Source of the DNA: Zoogloea sp021286885
GTDB lineage: Bacteria > Pseudomonadota > Gammaproteobacteria > Burkholderiales > Rhodocyclaceae
DNA: 64,000 bases
Strand: one strand, 5' to 3'
Assembly: GCF_041915215.1 (NCBI RefSeq)
Contig: NZ_JAYSBV010000008.1
Translations under genes and position numbers: made by a program
Notes under the pieces: model-generated
Database searches by the model: none
What the model saw: the letters and a program-made list of their open reading frames with translations, nothing else
What the model was told of the DNA's origin: nothing
Shown: piece after piece, positions 15,789 to 24,072 of the stretch
Numbering within the stretch: the first letter of the stretch is position 1
Layout: every line of letters starts with the position of its first letter

Positions 15789-17540
15789 TCAAGCCTCCGT
15801 TTCATTGATCACCTGCTCACCGCTGTGCAGCAGGCGCGCATAGGCCCCATTCCGGGCCAGCAATTCGTCGTGACTCCCAACTTCAACGATCCGACCGCGC
15901 TCCATCACCACGATCCGGTCTGCATCCCGGATCGTAGACAGTCGGTGGGCAATCACGATGACAGTTCGATTGCGTCGCAATTCTACCAGTGCATCCTTCA
16001 CTGCCCGCTCGGACTCGTTATCCAGGGCAGAGGTTGCCTCATCCAACAGCAAGACGGGCGCATCGCGCAGGAAGGCCCGGGCAATCGCAATGCGCTGGCG
16101 CTGCCCTCCCGAAAGCAGGCTGCCATTGCTGCCCACCCGGGTATGGAGCCCATCGGGCAGCTTGTCGATGAACTCCAGCGCATGGGCCGCCTGGGCAGCA
16201 CGGCGGATTTCGGCTTCGGGCACGTCGGGCCGGCCATAGGCGATATTGGCGGCCACGGTGTCGTCAAACAACACCACCTGTTGCCCCACCCAACCCAGCT
16301 GGGCGCGCAAGTGGGCCAGGGGCAGCTCGGCCAGCCGGGTGCCATCCAGCCGGATCTCGCCCGCAGTGGGTTCGTGGAAGCGCGCCAACAGGCTGATGAG
16401 GGTGGTCTTGCCACTGCCCGAAGCGCCCACCAGGGCAACGGTTTCGCCCGGCTTCACGCTCAAGTTGAAATCCTGCAGCGCCGCGCCGCTCTGGCCCGGA
16501 TAGCTGAAACCCAAGCCCTGCATGTCCAGCTCGCCCCGCGCCCGGGGCAAGGGGGTAGCGCTGGCTTGATCGACTTCGGGGGCGGTATCGAGCAGCTCGA
16601 ACAGGCTCTGGGCACCGGCCAGCCCGCGCTGGATCACCGCGTTGATGTTGGTGAGGCGGCGGATGGGCTCGAACAGCATGGACATGGCGGTCACGAAGGC
16701 CACGAACTCGCCCGGGGTCAGCTTGTCCTGGGCCGACAGGCTGCTGGCCGTCCAGATCACGATGGCCACGGCGGCGGCGGCCAGCACCTGCACCAGGGGC
16801 ACATTGGCCGACGAGACACGCACGGTGCGCATGGTCTGCTTGCGCAATTGCTCCGAAACCTGGGCAAAGCGCTGGTCTTCGTGGGCGTGGGTGCCGAACA
16901 GCTTGATCTCGCGTACCCCATTGAGGCTTTCTTCAACGAGGCCGGTCATCTGGCCGGTGGTCTGCTGCATGAGCTGGTTGGAACCCCGCAGCTTGCGGCT
17001 CGCCACCCGGATCAGCCAGGCCACCACGGGCGCAATGGCGATGATCACCAGCGTCAGCTCCCAGGCGGTATACACCAGATAGCCCACCAGCCCGATGATG
17101 ATCAGGGTGTCGCGCACCACGATGATCCAGGCGTTGGAGAGCGCGGCGCCCACCTGGGGGATGTCGTACAGGATGCGCGACAGCATGCGCCCGCCGCTTT
17201 CGGCCTGATGCACCGCAATCGGCAAATGCATCTGGTGGCGGAACACCTGCTGGCGCAGATCGGTGATGGCCTTGTTGGCGATCCACTGGCTGGACACATT
17301 GGCCGCATATTCGGCCAGACCCTTGCCCAGAAAGGCCAGCATCAGCATCAGGGGCACCTGCCACTGGGCCACCTGGCTTTTCTTGATCAGGCTTTCATCC
17401 ACCAGGGGCTTGAGCAGGCTGGGAAGCACCGGCTCCAGGGAGGCGGCCACAATCATCGCCAGAATCGAAAGCCCCACCACGCTGCGGTAGGGCAGGATGG
17501 CGCCGAGCAGGCGCCGGTAAAGCTGGACGGAGTTTTTCAT
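15789..17540 (-). CDS. msbA: Lipid A export ABC transporter MsbA (ATP-binding/permease)
   Basis: A 583-residue half-transporter with six N-terminal transmembrane helices and a C-terminal ATPase. Nucleotide-binding motifs are GASGSGKTT (Walker A), LLSGGQRQRIAIAR (signature), VLLLDEATSALD (Walker B) and IAHRLSTI (H-loop). It flips lipid A-core from the inner to the outer leaflet of the inner membrane. The start is MKNSVQLYRRLLGAILPYRS at 17540, overlapping the upstream phosphatase stop (ATGA); the open frame continues 66 codons further but that part is shadow sequence. Location inside the LPS operon supports MsbA over a drug exporter. Confidence 0.92.
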   Translation of the reverse strand: MKNSVQLYRRLLGAILPYRSVVGLSILAMIVAASLEPVLPSLLKPLVDESLIKKSQVAQWQVPLMLMLAFLGKGLAEYAANVSSQWIANKAITDLRQQVFRHQMHLPIAVHQAESGGRMLSRILYDIPQVGAALSNAWIIVVRDTLIIIGLVGYLVYTAWELTLVIIAIAPVVAWLIRVASRKLRGSNQLMQQTTGQMTGLVEESLNGVREIKLFGTHAHEDQRFAQVSEQLRKQTMRTVRVSSANVPLVQVLAAAAVAIVIWTASSLSAQDKLTPGEFVAFVTAMSMLFEPIRRLTNINAVIQRGLAGAQSLFELLDTAPEVDQASATPLPRARGELDMQGLGFSYPGQSGAALQDFNLSVKPGETVALVGASGSGKTTLISLLARFHEPTAGEIRLDGTRLAELPLAHLRAQLGWVGQQVVLFDDTVAANIAYGRPDVPEAEIRRAAQAAHALEFIDKLPDGLHTRVGSNGSLLSGGQRQRIAIARAFLRDAPVLLLDEATSALDNESERAVKDALVELRRNRTVIVIAHRLSTIRDADRIVVMERGRIVEVGSHDELLARNGAYARLLHSGEQVINETEA

Positions 17541-18205
17541 TCCCGATGCAGTACCTTGTCCACAATCAGGCTGGCCCAGCCCTCTTCCCGGAAACGGGAT
17601 TCCATCTCCAGCCGGTTGTATTCGGTATCCACCCACTCCATGAAGCCGATGGGGCTTTGGGCATTGCGCGCCACGTAGCTGGCAAAAAAGAAATCCAGCA
17701 CCCCGGTGCGGGCCTGCTTGAAGTGGCCATACTTCCAATCCAGCTCGGCCATGGCGTCTTCCACCCGATGCCCCAGGTGCAGGATGCGGTAAAGCGCGGC
17801 CCCCAGCCCCGCCCGGTCGGCCCCGGACTTGCAGTGCAAAAGGGCCGGGAATTCCAGGCGCTCGAACAGATCCTTCATGGCGTGCACCTCTTCCACCTCG
17901 GGCGGGGTGCGGGAATACAGCTTTACGTCGTGCAGGGCGATCCCAAGCTGGGCGCAGGCTTCCTTCTCAAGCGCATACGAGCCATAGCCATGCACCCCGC
18001 GCAGGTTGATGATGCTGCGCAGGCCATAGCGCTGCTGGTATTTGCGGATCTGGGCCGGGCTGGGCTGGCTGGAGCGGTACATGCCGCCGCCCAGATCATA
18101 GAAATTGTTGTACACCGCCCGGATGCAGCCATGATCCACCAGCTGCATGTCGAACCAGGCGCGCACCCGCATCACCGGGCGGGAGATGTCCATCTCGTCG
18201 CTCAT
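17537..18205 (-). CDS. Tyrosine/dual-specificity phosphatase-like protein in LPS operon
   Basis: A 222-residue protein with the cysteine-phosphatase loop LLHCKSGADRAG (C-x5-R, ~residue 130), preceded by LRSIINLRGVHG, as in bacterial dual-specificity phosphatases. A downstream helical part (FFFASYVARNAQSP) is not part of the core fold. The start at 18205 gives an ATGA overlap with the heptose kinase, and its stop overlaps the msbA start, so the three are tightly coupled. The family acts on phosphotyrosine, phosphoinositides or sugar phosphates. In this position a sugar-phosphate or lipid A/core phosphate is an attractive substrate, but this is inference. Confidence 0.82.
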   Translation of the reverse strand: MSDEMDISRPVMRVRAWFDMQLVDHGCIRAVYNNFYDLGGGMYRSSQPSPAQIRKYQQRYGLRSIINLRGVHGYGSYALEKEACAQLGIALHDVKLYSRTPPEVEEVHAMKDLFERLEFPALLHCKSGADRAGLGAALYRILHLGHRVEDAMAELDWKYGHFKQARTGVLDFFFASYVARNAQSPIGFMEWVDTEYNRLEMESRFREEGWASLIVDKVLHRE

Positions 18206-19524
18206 GCGCCGAACACCTCCACCCGACCCGCCACCGCCCGCAGCTCCGGCGCCAGGGCCGCTGCGCTGGGCCCGTCGCACACCAGCACTTCGGGCAACAG
18301 GCCGGTGAGCACGCCATCGCGCTCGGCGCCCAGGGGCAGCACCCAATCCACCGGGCGCAGGGCGGCCAGCAAATGCAGCAGGTCGGCGTCGGCCTCGGCG
18401 GGCACCACCACCAACACCCGATCCCCCAGGCGGGAAACCTGCTCCAGACGATTCAGGAAAACCCGGTCGGGGAAACCCCCGTCGGCCAGCATCACCACCA
18501 GCTGTTCCCCCGCCGCCCGGGCCCGCTGGCAGGCCTGCTCGGCCCGGTTTACATCCACCACGCCCCGCGCCAAAGGCGCCTGGGCCTGCATGGCGGCGTA
18601 GAGTTCTTCGATGCTGGCAGTCGCCGTACCCAGCTTGCCCACCACCACGCCTGCCGCCAGATTGGCCAGGGCGGTGGCATCGCGCAGACTCAGCCCGGCC
18701 GCAATACCGCAGCCCAGCGCGGCGCTCACGGTGTCGCCGGCGCCGGTCACGTCAAACACTTCACGGGCCCGGGTGGGCTGGTGATGGGGCGGCTGGCCCT
18801 TCTGGAGCAGGGTCACGCCCTGTTCGCCCCGAGTCACCAACAGCGCCTCCAGATCCAGCTCGGCGCGCAGGGCCTCGCCCCGGGCCACCAGGGTTTCCTG
18901 GTCGGGGCAGGGGCCGACCACGGCTTCGAATTCAGACAGATTGGGCTTGACCAGGGTCGCGCCCCGGTAGCGGGCAAAATCGGTGCCCTTGGGGTCCACC
19001 ACCACTGGAATGCCCCGCGCCCGGGCGGCCTGGATCAGGGCCTGGACATCGGCCAGGGTGCCCTTGGCGTAGTCGGACAGGAGCAGCACATCCACGCCTT
19101 CCAGACGCTTTTCGAGGGCCGGCAGCATCTTGGCGGCCTGGGCGGCGTTGAAGGAACGCTCAAAATCCAGCCGGATCAGCTGCTGCTGGCGCGAGATCAC
19201 GCGCAGCTTGGTGATGGTGGGCGCATCGTGCAGGCGGCTGAAGGCGCAGGCCACGCCCCGGCTGCTCAGGCATTCTTCGAGGAGCTGGGCGGCTTCATCA
19301 TCACCCACCAGGCCGATCACCTCGGCCCGGGCGCCCAAAGATGCGGCATTCAGCGCCACGTTCCCGGCCCCGCCGGCACGCAGCTCGTCCCCCTTCACCT
19401 GGACCACGGGCACCGGCGCCTCGGGCGAAATCCGCGCCGTGGCCCCGTGCCAATAACGATCAAGCATCACATCGCCGCACACCAACACGCGGCAAGAAGA
19501 AAAATCCGGCAGGGAGAAATGCAT
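18202..19524 (-). CDS. rfaE1: Heptose-7-phosphate kinase (HldE N-domain) with degenerate nucleotidyltransferase domain
   Basis: Residues 1-~320 are a PfkB-type kinase of the RfaE/HldE kind: VLVCGDVMLDRYWHG, GGAGNVALNAASLGA, VVVDPKGTDFARY and the catalytic VFDVTGAGDTVSAAL. It phosphorylates D-glycero-D-manno-heptose 7-phosphate on the way to ADP-heptose. Residues ~335-440 align with the HldE adenylyltransferase domain (RLGDRVLVVV, VDWVLPLG, LLPEVLVCDG). However, the G-x-FD-x-LH-x-GH nucleotide motif is absent, replaced by GGFPDRVFLNRL, and the end is short by ~20-25 residues relative to the E. coli protein. The adenylyl step must then be done by another protein. It is the first gene of the operon; ATGA overlap with the phosphatase. 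Confidence 0.85.
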   Translation of the reverse strand: MHFSLPDFSSCRVLVCGDVMLDRYWHGATARISPEAPVPVVQVKGDELRAGGAGNVALNAASLGARAEVIGLVGDDEAAQLLEECLSSRGVACAFSRLHDAPTITKLRVISRQQQLIRLDFERSFNAAQAAKMLPALEKRLEGVDVLLLSDYAKGTLADVQALIQAARARGIPVVVDPKGTDFARYRGATLVKPNLSEFEAVVGPCPDQETLVARGEALRAELDLEALLVTRGEQGVTLLQKGQPPHHQPTRAREVFDVTGAGDTVSAALGCGIAAGLSLRDATALANLAAGVVVGKLGTATASIEELYAAMQAQAPLARGVVDVNRAEQACQRARAAGEQLVVMLADGGFPDRVFLNRLEQVSRLGDRVLVVVPAEADADLLHLLAALRPVDWVLPLGAERDGVLTGLLPEVLVCDGPSAAALAPELRAVAGRVEVFGA

Positions 19525-19707
19525 GGAACCGACGGCGTTTAAAAAATGCCGCTACGCAAAAAAGGGGGATTATCGCATCAAGGGCTTACCGGAAGGGAGG
19601 GGCCGGATCTCATACCCTCCACCCCCCAGGACATGGGCCTGCTTTTTACCCAACGTGGTGCCAGCAGCAGGGATGACCTCAGCCTGTAAAATCTCGATTC
19701 CTGCCCC
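19525..19707. promoter_or_regulatory. Intergenic region carrying the promoter of the msbA LPS operon (not localised)
   Basis: About 180 bases separate the heptose kinase start from the end of the antiporter gene on the same strand. The operon promoter should be here. I see no convincing -35/-10 pair and no strong hairpin with a T-run. Confidence 0.35.
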
Positions 19708-20976
19708 TCAGAACAGCAAAGCCGCAGCCACCACCGTCGGCCCCAGCGCCCCCAGCAGCAAGCCCAGCGGGCTCACCGACTCTTCTGCAAACCCACCCTT
19801 CAAAATCGCCAAACCCGCCGGGTTCGGGGCGTTGGCGATCACGGTGAGGCCGCCGCCCGTCACGGCGCCGGCCACGATGGCGTATTTGAATTCGGGGGAC
19901 ACGCCTTCCACCAGCGAGGCGAGGTAGGTGAGGGCAGCGTTGTCGGTAATGGCGGTGAGGCCGGTGGCCAGGAAGAACAGTGCGTCCGGCGCGACGCCGC
20001 CCAGGGTGGGCTGGAGCCACCAGCGCTGGAGCCCGCCCAGCACCACCAGCCCGGCCAGAAAGAAGGCCACCAGCAGACCTTCGCGCAAGATCAGGCGGCT
20101 CTGGTGGCGGGGGTAGGCCTCGGTATAGCCCAGGAAGAACAGGAACAGACCCATGAACATGGCCGGGTGGTGGGCGAACAGCACCACGCCGGCCAGAAAG
20201 AGCAGGTGAATGGCGGTCACGCCCATCGGGACGGCAGCGGAGGCCGGGGCGGGCTGGGCGGCGCAACGGGCCAGCTCGGCGCGGAACAGCAGGGTGGCGC
20301 CGGCAGCGTTGATGCACACCGCCAGGGCAGCCTTCCAGCCGAAGGTGGCGAGCATGAAGGGCGTGTCCCAGGCCCAGGGGCCGGCCACCATCAGCACCGG
20401 GGGCGCGGCAAAGTGGGTCAGGGTGCCGCCAATCGAGACATTCACAAACAGCACGCCCAGGGTGGCGTACTTGAGCCGGGCGGGCACCCGGGGCTGGAAG
20501 TAGGCATCACGCAGCAGAAAGGCGGCAAGCGTCATGGCGGCGGGCTCGGTAATGAAGGAGCCCAGCAGCGGCACCAGCGCCAGTCCAAGAAAATACACCC
20601 CCTGCCCTGCTCCCAAGGGCAAGCGCCGGGCAAGGCCATGCACCAGACCGATCACCCCCTGCAGGATGGGCCGGCTGGCGGCGATCACCATGATCACGAA
20701 CACGAACATGGGCTCGGTGAAGTTGCGCCCTTCCAGATAGCCGATGGCCTCATCCGGCGTTTGCAGCAGCGCCAGCCCGGCGATGAGCACACAGGCCCAG
20801 ACGCCGAACACCACCTCCACCTCGGCCAGCAAATGCCACAGCCCCGCATGGCGCGGCTGGGCATGGGCCAACCGGGCAAACAGACCAGTGGAAAAGGTGT
20901 GCAGGATGGCCAGGCCGAACACCAGGGTGGCGAAAAGTTCCGGGGCCGAAGCCAGCCCATGCAGCATGGAAGTCAC
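19708..20976 (-). CDS. Putative Na+/H+ antiporter (Na_H_antiport_3 family)
   Basis: A 422-residue integral membrane protein with about eleven hydrophobic helices. The segments FITEPAAMTLAAFLLRD, GGTLTHFAAPPVL, TAITDNAALTYLASL and IANAPNPAGLAIL match the family of predicted Na+/H+ antiporters found in betaproteobacteria and chlamydiae. The paired ITEPA and ITDNA motifs, one in each half, are like the ion-site motifs of the ion-transporter superfamily and give an inverted-repeat look. It is a single gene, convergent with nothing and upstream of the LPS operon on the same strand. Ion specificity is untested by sequence. Confidence 0.78.
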   Translation of the reverse strand: MTSMLHGLASAPELFATLVFGLAILHTFSTGLFARLAHAQPRHAGLWHLLAEVEVVFGVWACVLIAGLALLQTPDEAIGYLEGRNFTEPMFVFVIMVIAASRPILQGVIGLVHGLARRLPLGAGQGVYFLGLALVPLLGSFITEPAAMTLAAFLLRDAYFQPRVPARLKYATLGVLFVNVSIGGTLTHFAAPPVLMVAGPWAWDTPFMLATFGWKAALAVCINAAGATLLFRAELARCAAQPAPASAAVPMGVTAIHLLFLAGVVLFAHHPAMFMGLFLFFLGYTEAYPRHQSRLILREGLLVAFFLAGLVVLGGLQRWWLQPTLGGVAPDALFFLATGLTAITDNAALTYLASLVEGVSPEFKYAIVAGAVTGGGLTVIANAPNPAGLAILKGGFAEESVSPLGLLLGALGPTVVAAALLF

Positions 20977-21109
20977 AATCTGAGTACCTCATGGTTAAAA
21001 ACGATGAAACAGTGCATTTTTCAGGCCAAATGGCATACCCATAAGGGTTTCCCTGGGGCGCAAGATCATAGGGCTTGCATCATCATGGACTGATAATGTC
21101 AAAATACCC

Positions 21110-22813
21110 TTGAACGCATCTCACCCATCTCAGCCCACCCCGCTCTTTTGCCTCCGGTTCCGCACTGGTATGACAAGCCTCCCAAAACCCCCAGCGTCAC
21201 CCTGGCTTCCCCCTCTGGTACAGAGTGTGGTGTTCGTTCTGCTCTACCTGGCGCTGGATGGAGTGAGCTTCATCCACCCACTGCACGGGCTCAACATCAC
21301 CCCCTGGAATCCGGCCCCCGCCTTGGGCATGGTGTTTTTGGTGCGTTATAAAAAAGCCGCCTGGGGGCCTCTGGTACTGGCTCTGCTGAGTTCCGAAGCC
21401 TTGGTACGGGGGCTACCCGCCCTGTGGTGGACAAGCCTGGTGGCGGTTTTGATCCTGGCGGCCGGATATATTGCCTTGGGATCGGCCCTGGAACGCCACC
21501 TCCCGCCCACCCAGCTACTGGACGACAAGCGCACGCTGTTCAGCTGGCTGGTGCTGGTGGCGGTGGGCACCCTGATGGTGAGTTACATCTACCTCTTCGT
21601 GCTGCGCTTGCTGGGACTGTTGCCCAATGCAGGCTGGTGGCAGGCCATGGGGCGCTTCTGGATGGGGGATTGCGTAGGCATCGCGGTGATGATGCCCCTC
21701 TTCTGGTGGCTCAGTTGCGAACGGGGGCGCCTGCTGCTGCGCCGCGCCCTCAACCTGGAGAGTCTGGGCTACGCGGCCCTGGCGGCCATGAGCCTGTGGG
21801 TGGCTTTCGGGTTTGGGGAGCAGCACGGCTTCAAGCTGTTTTTCCTGCTGTTCATGCCCATCATCTGGGCCGCCACCCGGCAAGGCATGGCAGGCGCCAT
21901 CCTGTGTGCCGCCCTGCTGCAGGTGGGCGTGATTGCAGCGATCCGGCTGTTCCATTATCAGGATGCACCCCTGGCCGAGTTGCAGATCCTGGCCCTCGCC
22001 ATGGCCATGGTGGGCTTCATTGTGGGCGTGGTGGTGGATGAGCAGAACCGAACCAACGAAAAGCTACGTCAGAGCCTGCATCTGGCCGCTGCCGGTGAAA
22101 TGGCAGGCGCCCTCGCCCACGAACTCAATCAACCCCTCACCGCCCTGAACGCCTATGCCGGCGCCTGCGCCCAGCTGGTCGCCCGGGGCGAAACCGGAGA
22201 GCAACTTCAGGCCGCGATTCATTGTGTTCAACGGGAGTCGATGCGGGCAACCGATGTGGTACGCCGGCTCCGGGACTTCTTTCGCACCGGCGAGACGCAG
22301 ATCGAGTCCATCCTGCTGCCCCAGCTGCTGGGCCATGTGGTTCAGCCCTTTTTTGAGAAGGCCGAGCAGCACGGCATCCGCCTCAAGCTGCATCCCACCC
22401 CCGAGGTTTATCTGCTGGCGGACAAACTCCAGCTGGAAGTGGTGCTACGCAACCTGCTCAGCAACGCTTTCGATGCGGTACTGAGCAGCCCTCGCCACCA
22501 GCGCCGCATCTCGGTTTCGGCCTGGGAAGAGGCCGATGAGCAGATCTGCATCTGCGTGGAAGACTCCGGCCTGGGGCTCACCAGCGAAAAGGCCATCAAT
22601 CTGTTCGAACCCTTCCAAACCGCCGACAGCAGCAACGGGCTGGGGCTGGGCATGGTCATCAGCCGGGCCATCATCGAAACCCACGGGGGCGAACTCTGGG
22701 GCGAAGTGGCCAGCCACGGGGTGTTCAAACTGGTGCTGCCCATCGAAACCGCCGAAGCCCGGGAAGCCCAGGCCAAGCGCGCCGAAAGCCAGAAAGTGCT
22801 TAGCGCAGACTGA
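21110..22813 (+). CDS. MASE1-domain sensor histidine kinase (orphan)
   Basis: A ~567-residue protein. Residues ~30-310 form about eight transmembrane segments of MASE1 type (LNITPWNPAPALGMVFLV near the start). The kinase follows: H-box GALAHELNQPLTALNAYAG (His ~340, HELNQP type), N-box LRNLLSNAFDAV, G1 VEDSGLGL and G2 NGLGLGMVISRAIIETHGG. It should autophosphorylate in response to an unknown membrane or cytosolic cue. No response regulator is adjacent. The start is uncertain: TTG at 21110, or ATG at 21170 (MTSLPKPPASPW), which is just as likely; neither has a good ribosome site. Its 3' end overlaps the convergent RibD-like gene by 14 bases. Confidence 0.85.
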   Translation: MNASHPSQPTPLFCLRFRTGMTSLPKPPASPWLPPLVQSVVFVLLYLALDGVSFIHPLHGLNITPWNPAPALGMVFLVRYKKAAWGPLVLALLSSEALVRGLPALWWTSLVAVLILAAGYIALGSALERHLPPTQLLDDKRTLFSWLVLVAVGTLMVSYIYLFVLRLLGLLPNAGWWQAMGRFWMGDCVGIAVMMPLFWWLSCERGRLLLRRALNLESLGYAALAAMSLWVAFGFGEQHGFKLFFLLFMPIIWAATRQGMAGAILCAALLQVGVIAAIRLFHYQDAPLAELQILALAMAMVGFIVGVVVDEQNRTNEKLRQSLHLAAAGEMAGALAHELNQPLTALNAYAGACAQLVARGETGEQLQAAIHCVQRESMRATDVVRRLRDFFRTGETQIESILLPQLLGHVVQPFFEKAEQHGIRLKLHPTPEVYLLADKLQLEVVLRNLLSNAFDAVLSSPRHQRRISVSAWEEADEQICICVEDSGLGLTSEKAINLFEPFQTADSSNGLGLGMVISRAIIETHGGELWGEVASHGVFKLVLPIETAEAREAQAKRAESQKVLSAD

Positions 22814-23342
22814 CCCGGTAACGGGTTTGCACCAGACCGTTGGCGAAGCTGCGGGAAAACTGGAGGGTCAGGGGCACATCCTGAAGCAGGGCGCCAAACA
22901 AGGGCACCCCACCCCCCAGCAAAATGGGAATGCGGGTGATGGTGAGTTCATCCACCAGCCCCGCCGCCAGGAAGCCCTGAATCGTGATGCCCCCATCCAC
23001 ATATAAATGGCGACGCCCCTCCACCCACAGGCGTGAGGCAAGCTCGGCCGGGTTTTCGGACGAGGCGGTCACGCAGTGCTGCAGGTGGGCAGGAATCTCC
23101 ACCACCCGCCGACTGAGCACGATCACCGGCTTGCGGGCATAGGGCCAGGGATCGAAACTCAAGACCTTTTCAAAGGTATGGCGCCCCATCACGAGGGTAT
23201 CAACGGTTTCAAAGAACCCCTGAAAACCATAATCTTCGGTGGGGCTGGGGGGTGGTACGTCCAACCATTCGACGCCCCCATCCGGGCGGGCGATGTAACC
23301 ATCAAGGCTGGTGGCAACAAATACTGAAATCCGAGGCTTCAT
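22800..23342 (-). CDS. Dihydrofolate reductase-like protein (RibD C-terminal domain family)
   Basis: A 180-residue protein with the RibD_C/DHFR-like fold: KPRISVFVATSLDGYIARPDGG at the N-terminus (motif around SLDGYIA), TLVMGRHTFEKVLSF and LYVDGGITIQGFLAAGLVDEL. Members bind NADPH; standalone copies are usually of unknown substrate and unrelated to folate. The start at 23342 was chosen because the family begins at this methionine; 12 further codons upstream are open. It lies behind the PqiC-like gene on the same strand with a 54-base gap. Confidence 0.85.
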   Translation of the reverse strand: MKPRISVFVATSLDGYIARPDGGVEWLDVPPPSPTEDYGFQGFFETVDTLVMGRHTFEKVLSFDPWPYARKPVIVLSRRVVEIPAHLQHCVTASSENPAELASRLWVEGRRHLYVDGGITIQGFLAAGLVDELTITRIPILLGGGVPLFGALLQDVPLTLQFSRSFANGLVQTRYRVSLR

Positions 23343-23396
23343 GGCTACATCATATCCGGGGAAGAGACCTCGCGACACACTTCCCGACCGTTGGCC

Positions 23397-23954
23397 CTAC
23401 AGATGATGGGGCAAACCCGCAGCAATGTCCTCCGCCAAGGCCTGCACGGCCCGTCCGTGGGCCCGAGCCAGCTCATCGACACTGGCCTCTCCCAGGGGTT
23501 CGGTCACTGAAAAACGCCGGGCCGCCAGATCGCGCCCCCCTTTGCGCAGGAACCACACCGCATCCAGCATCACATGCTGGAAACCATGGGCCTCCAGGCG
23601 CTGGATCTCCACCGGGAGTTGCACGTCCTGCAAAGCCACCGCCGGCAAACCGGAGGCTCGGGCCAACACCTGATCGATGGTCTGCAGGATCTGCAATCGC
23701 AGGGGCTGCTGCCAGGCATGTTCGTCCAGCACTTGCAGCGACTGATCCGGGGCCACCTGAACCAATTCGGCACGGTCAATGCAAGCCGGGATCTGGAGTG
23801 GCCCCACGGCCAGCCGGCAGGCCTGGGGCAGGGCCGCACCGCGCACTGTCATGGGGCTGAAATGGTGTCGTCTTACTCTGAGAATTTGTCGGGAAACCGA
23901 CAAAACACCGTGCAGACTGCGGGTCAACAAGCTTCTCTGTGCAGAGCGATCCAT
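23397..23954 (-). CDS. PqiC/YmbA-family (ABC-type transport auxiliary) protein lacking a lipobox
   Basis: A 185-residue protein whose body matches PqiC: RLAVGPLQIPACIDRAELV, the conserved first strand, then HAWQQPLRLQILQTIDQVLA and a C-terminal helix. PqiC is normally an outer-membrane lipoprotein partner of the PqiAB or Mla-like lipid transport machinery. Here the N-terminus (MDRSAQRSLLTRSLHGVLS...) has no hydrophobic signal or lipobox cysteine, and no pqiA/pqiB gene is nearby. Either the start is wrong (an ATG at 23852 also exists), the 5' end has been rearranged, or this is a decaying copy. Family is clear; function is doubtful. Confidence 0.65.
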   Translation of the reverse strand: MDRSAQRSLLTRSLHGVLSVSRQILRVRRHHFSPMTVRGAALPQACRLAVGPLQIPACIDRAELVQVAPDQSLQVLDEHAWQQPLRLQILQTIDQVLARASGLPAVALQDVQLPVEIQRLEAHGFQHVMLDAVWFLRKGGRDLAARRFSVTEPLGEASVDELARAHGRAVQALAEDIAAGLPHHL

Positions 23955-24022
23955 GGCCGACTCCCAGAACAGTAAGGGGTGCCAAGGCTAACTCTTGTAT
24001 ATGACACAAATGCTCAGATCAG

Positions 24023-24040
24023 ATATCCATTTAGGGATAT
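24023..24040. other. Short inverted repeat between hydrolase and pqiC-like gene
   Basis: ATATCC and GGATAT form a perfect 6-base inverted repeat around a 6-base loop in the AT-rich gap between two minus-strand genes. It may be an operator or a weak terminator; there is no T-run. Confidence 0.25.
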
Positions 24041-24072
24041 ACCGATCGGCAATTCCTCATAACCATCTGCCA

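Noticed and set aside
15231..17678. Long plus-strand open frame (815 codons) opposite msbA and its neighbours
   Set aside because: It is a shadow of GC-rich minus-strand genes; the translation is His/Gln/Gly-rich without domains, and the minus-strand genes have full motifs.
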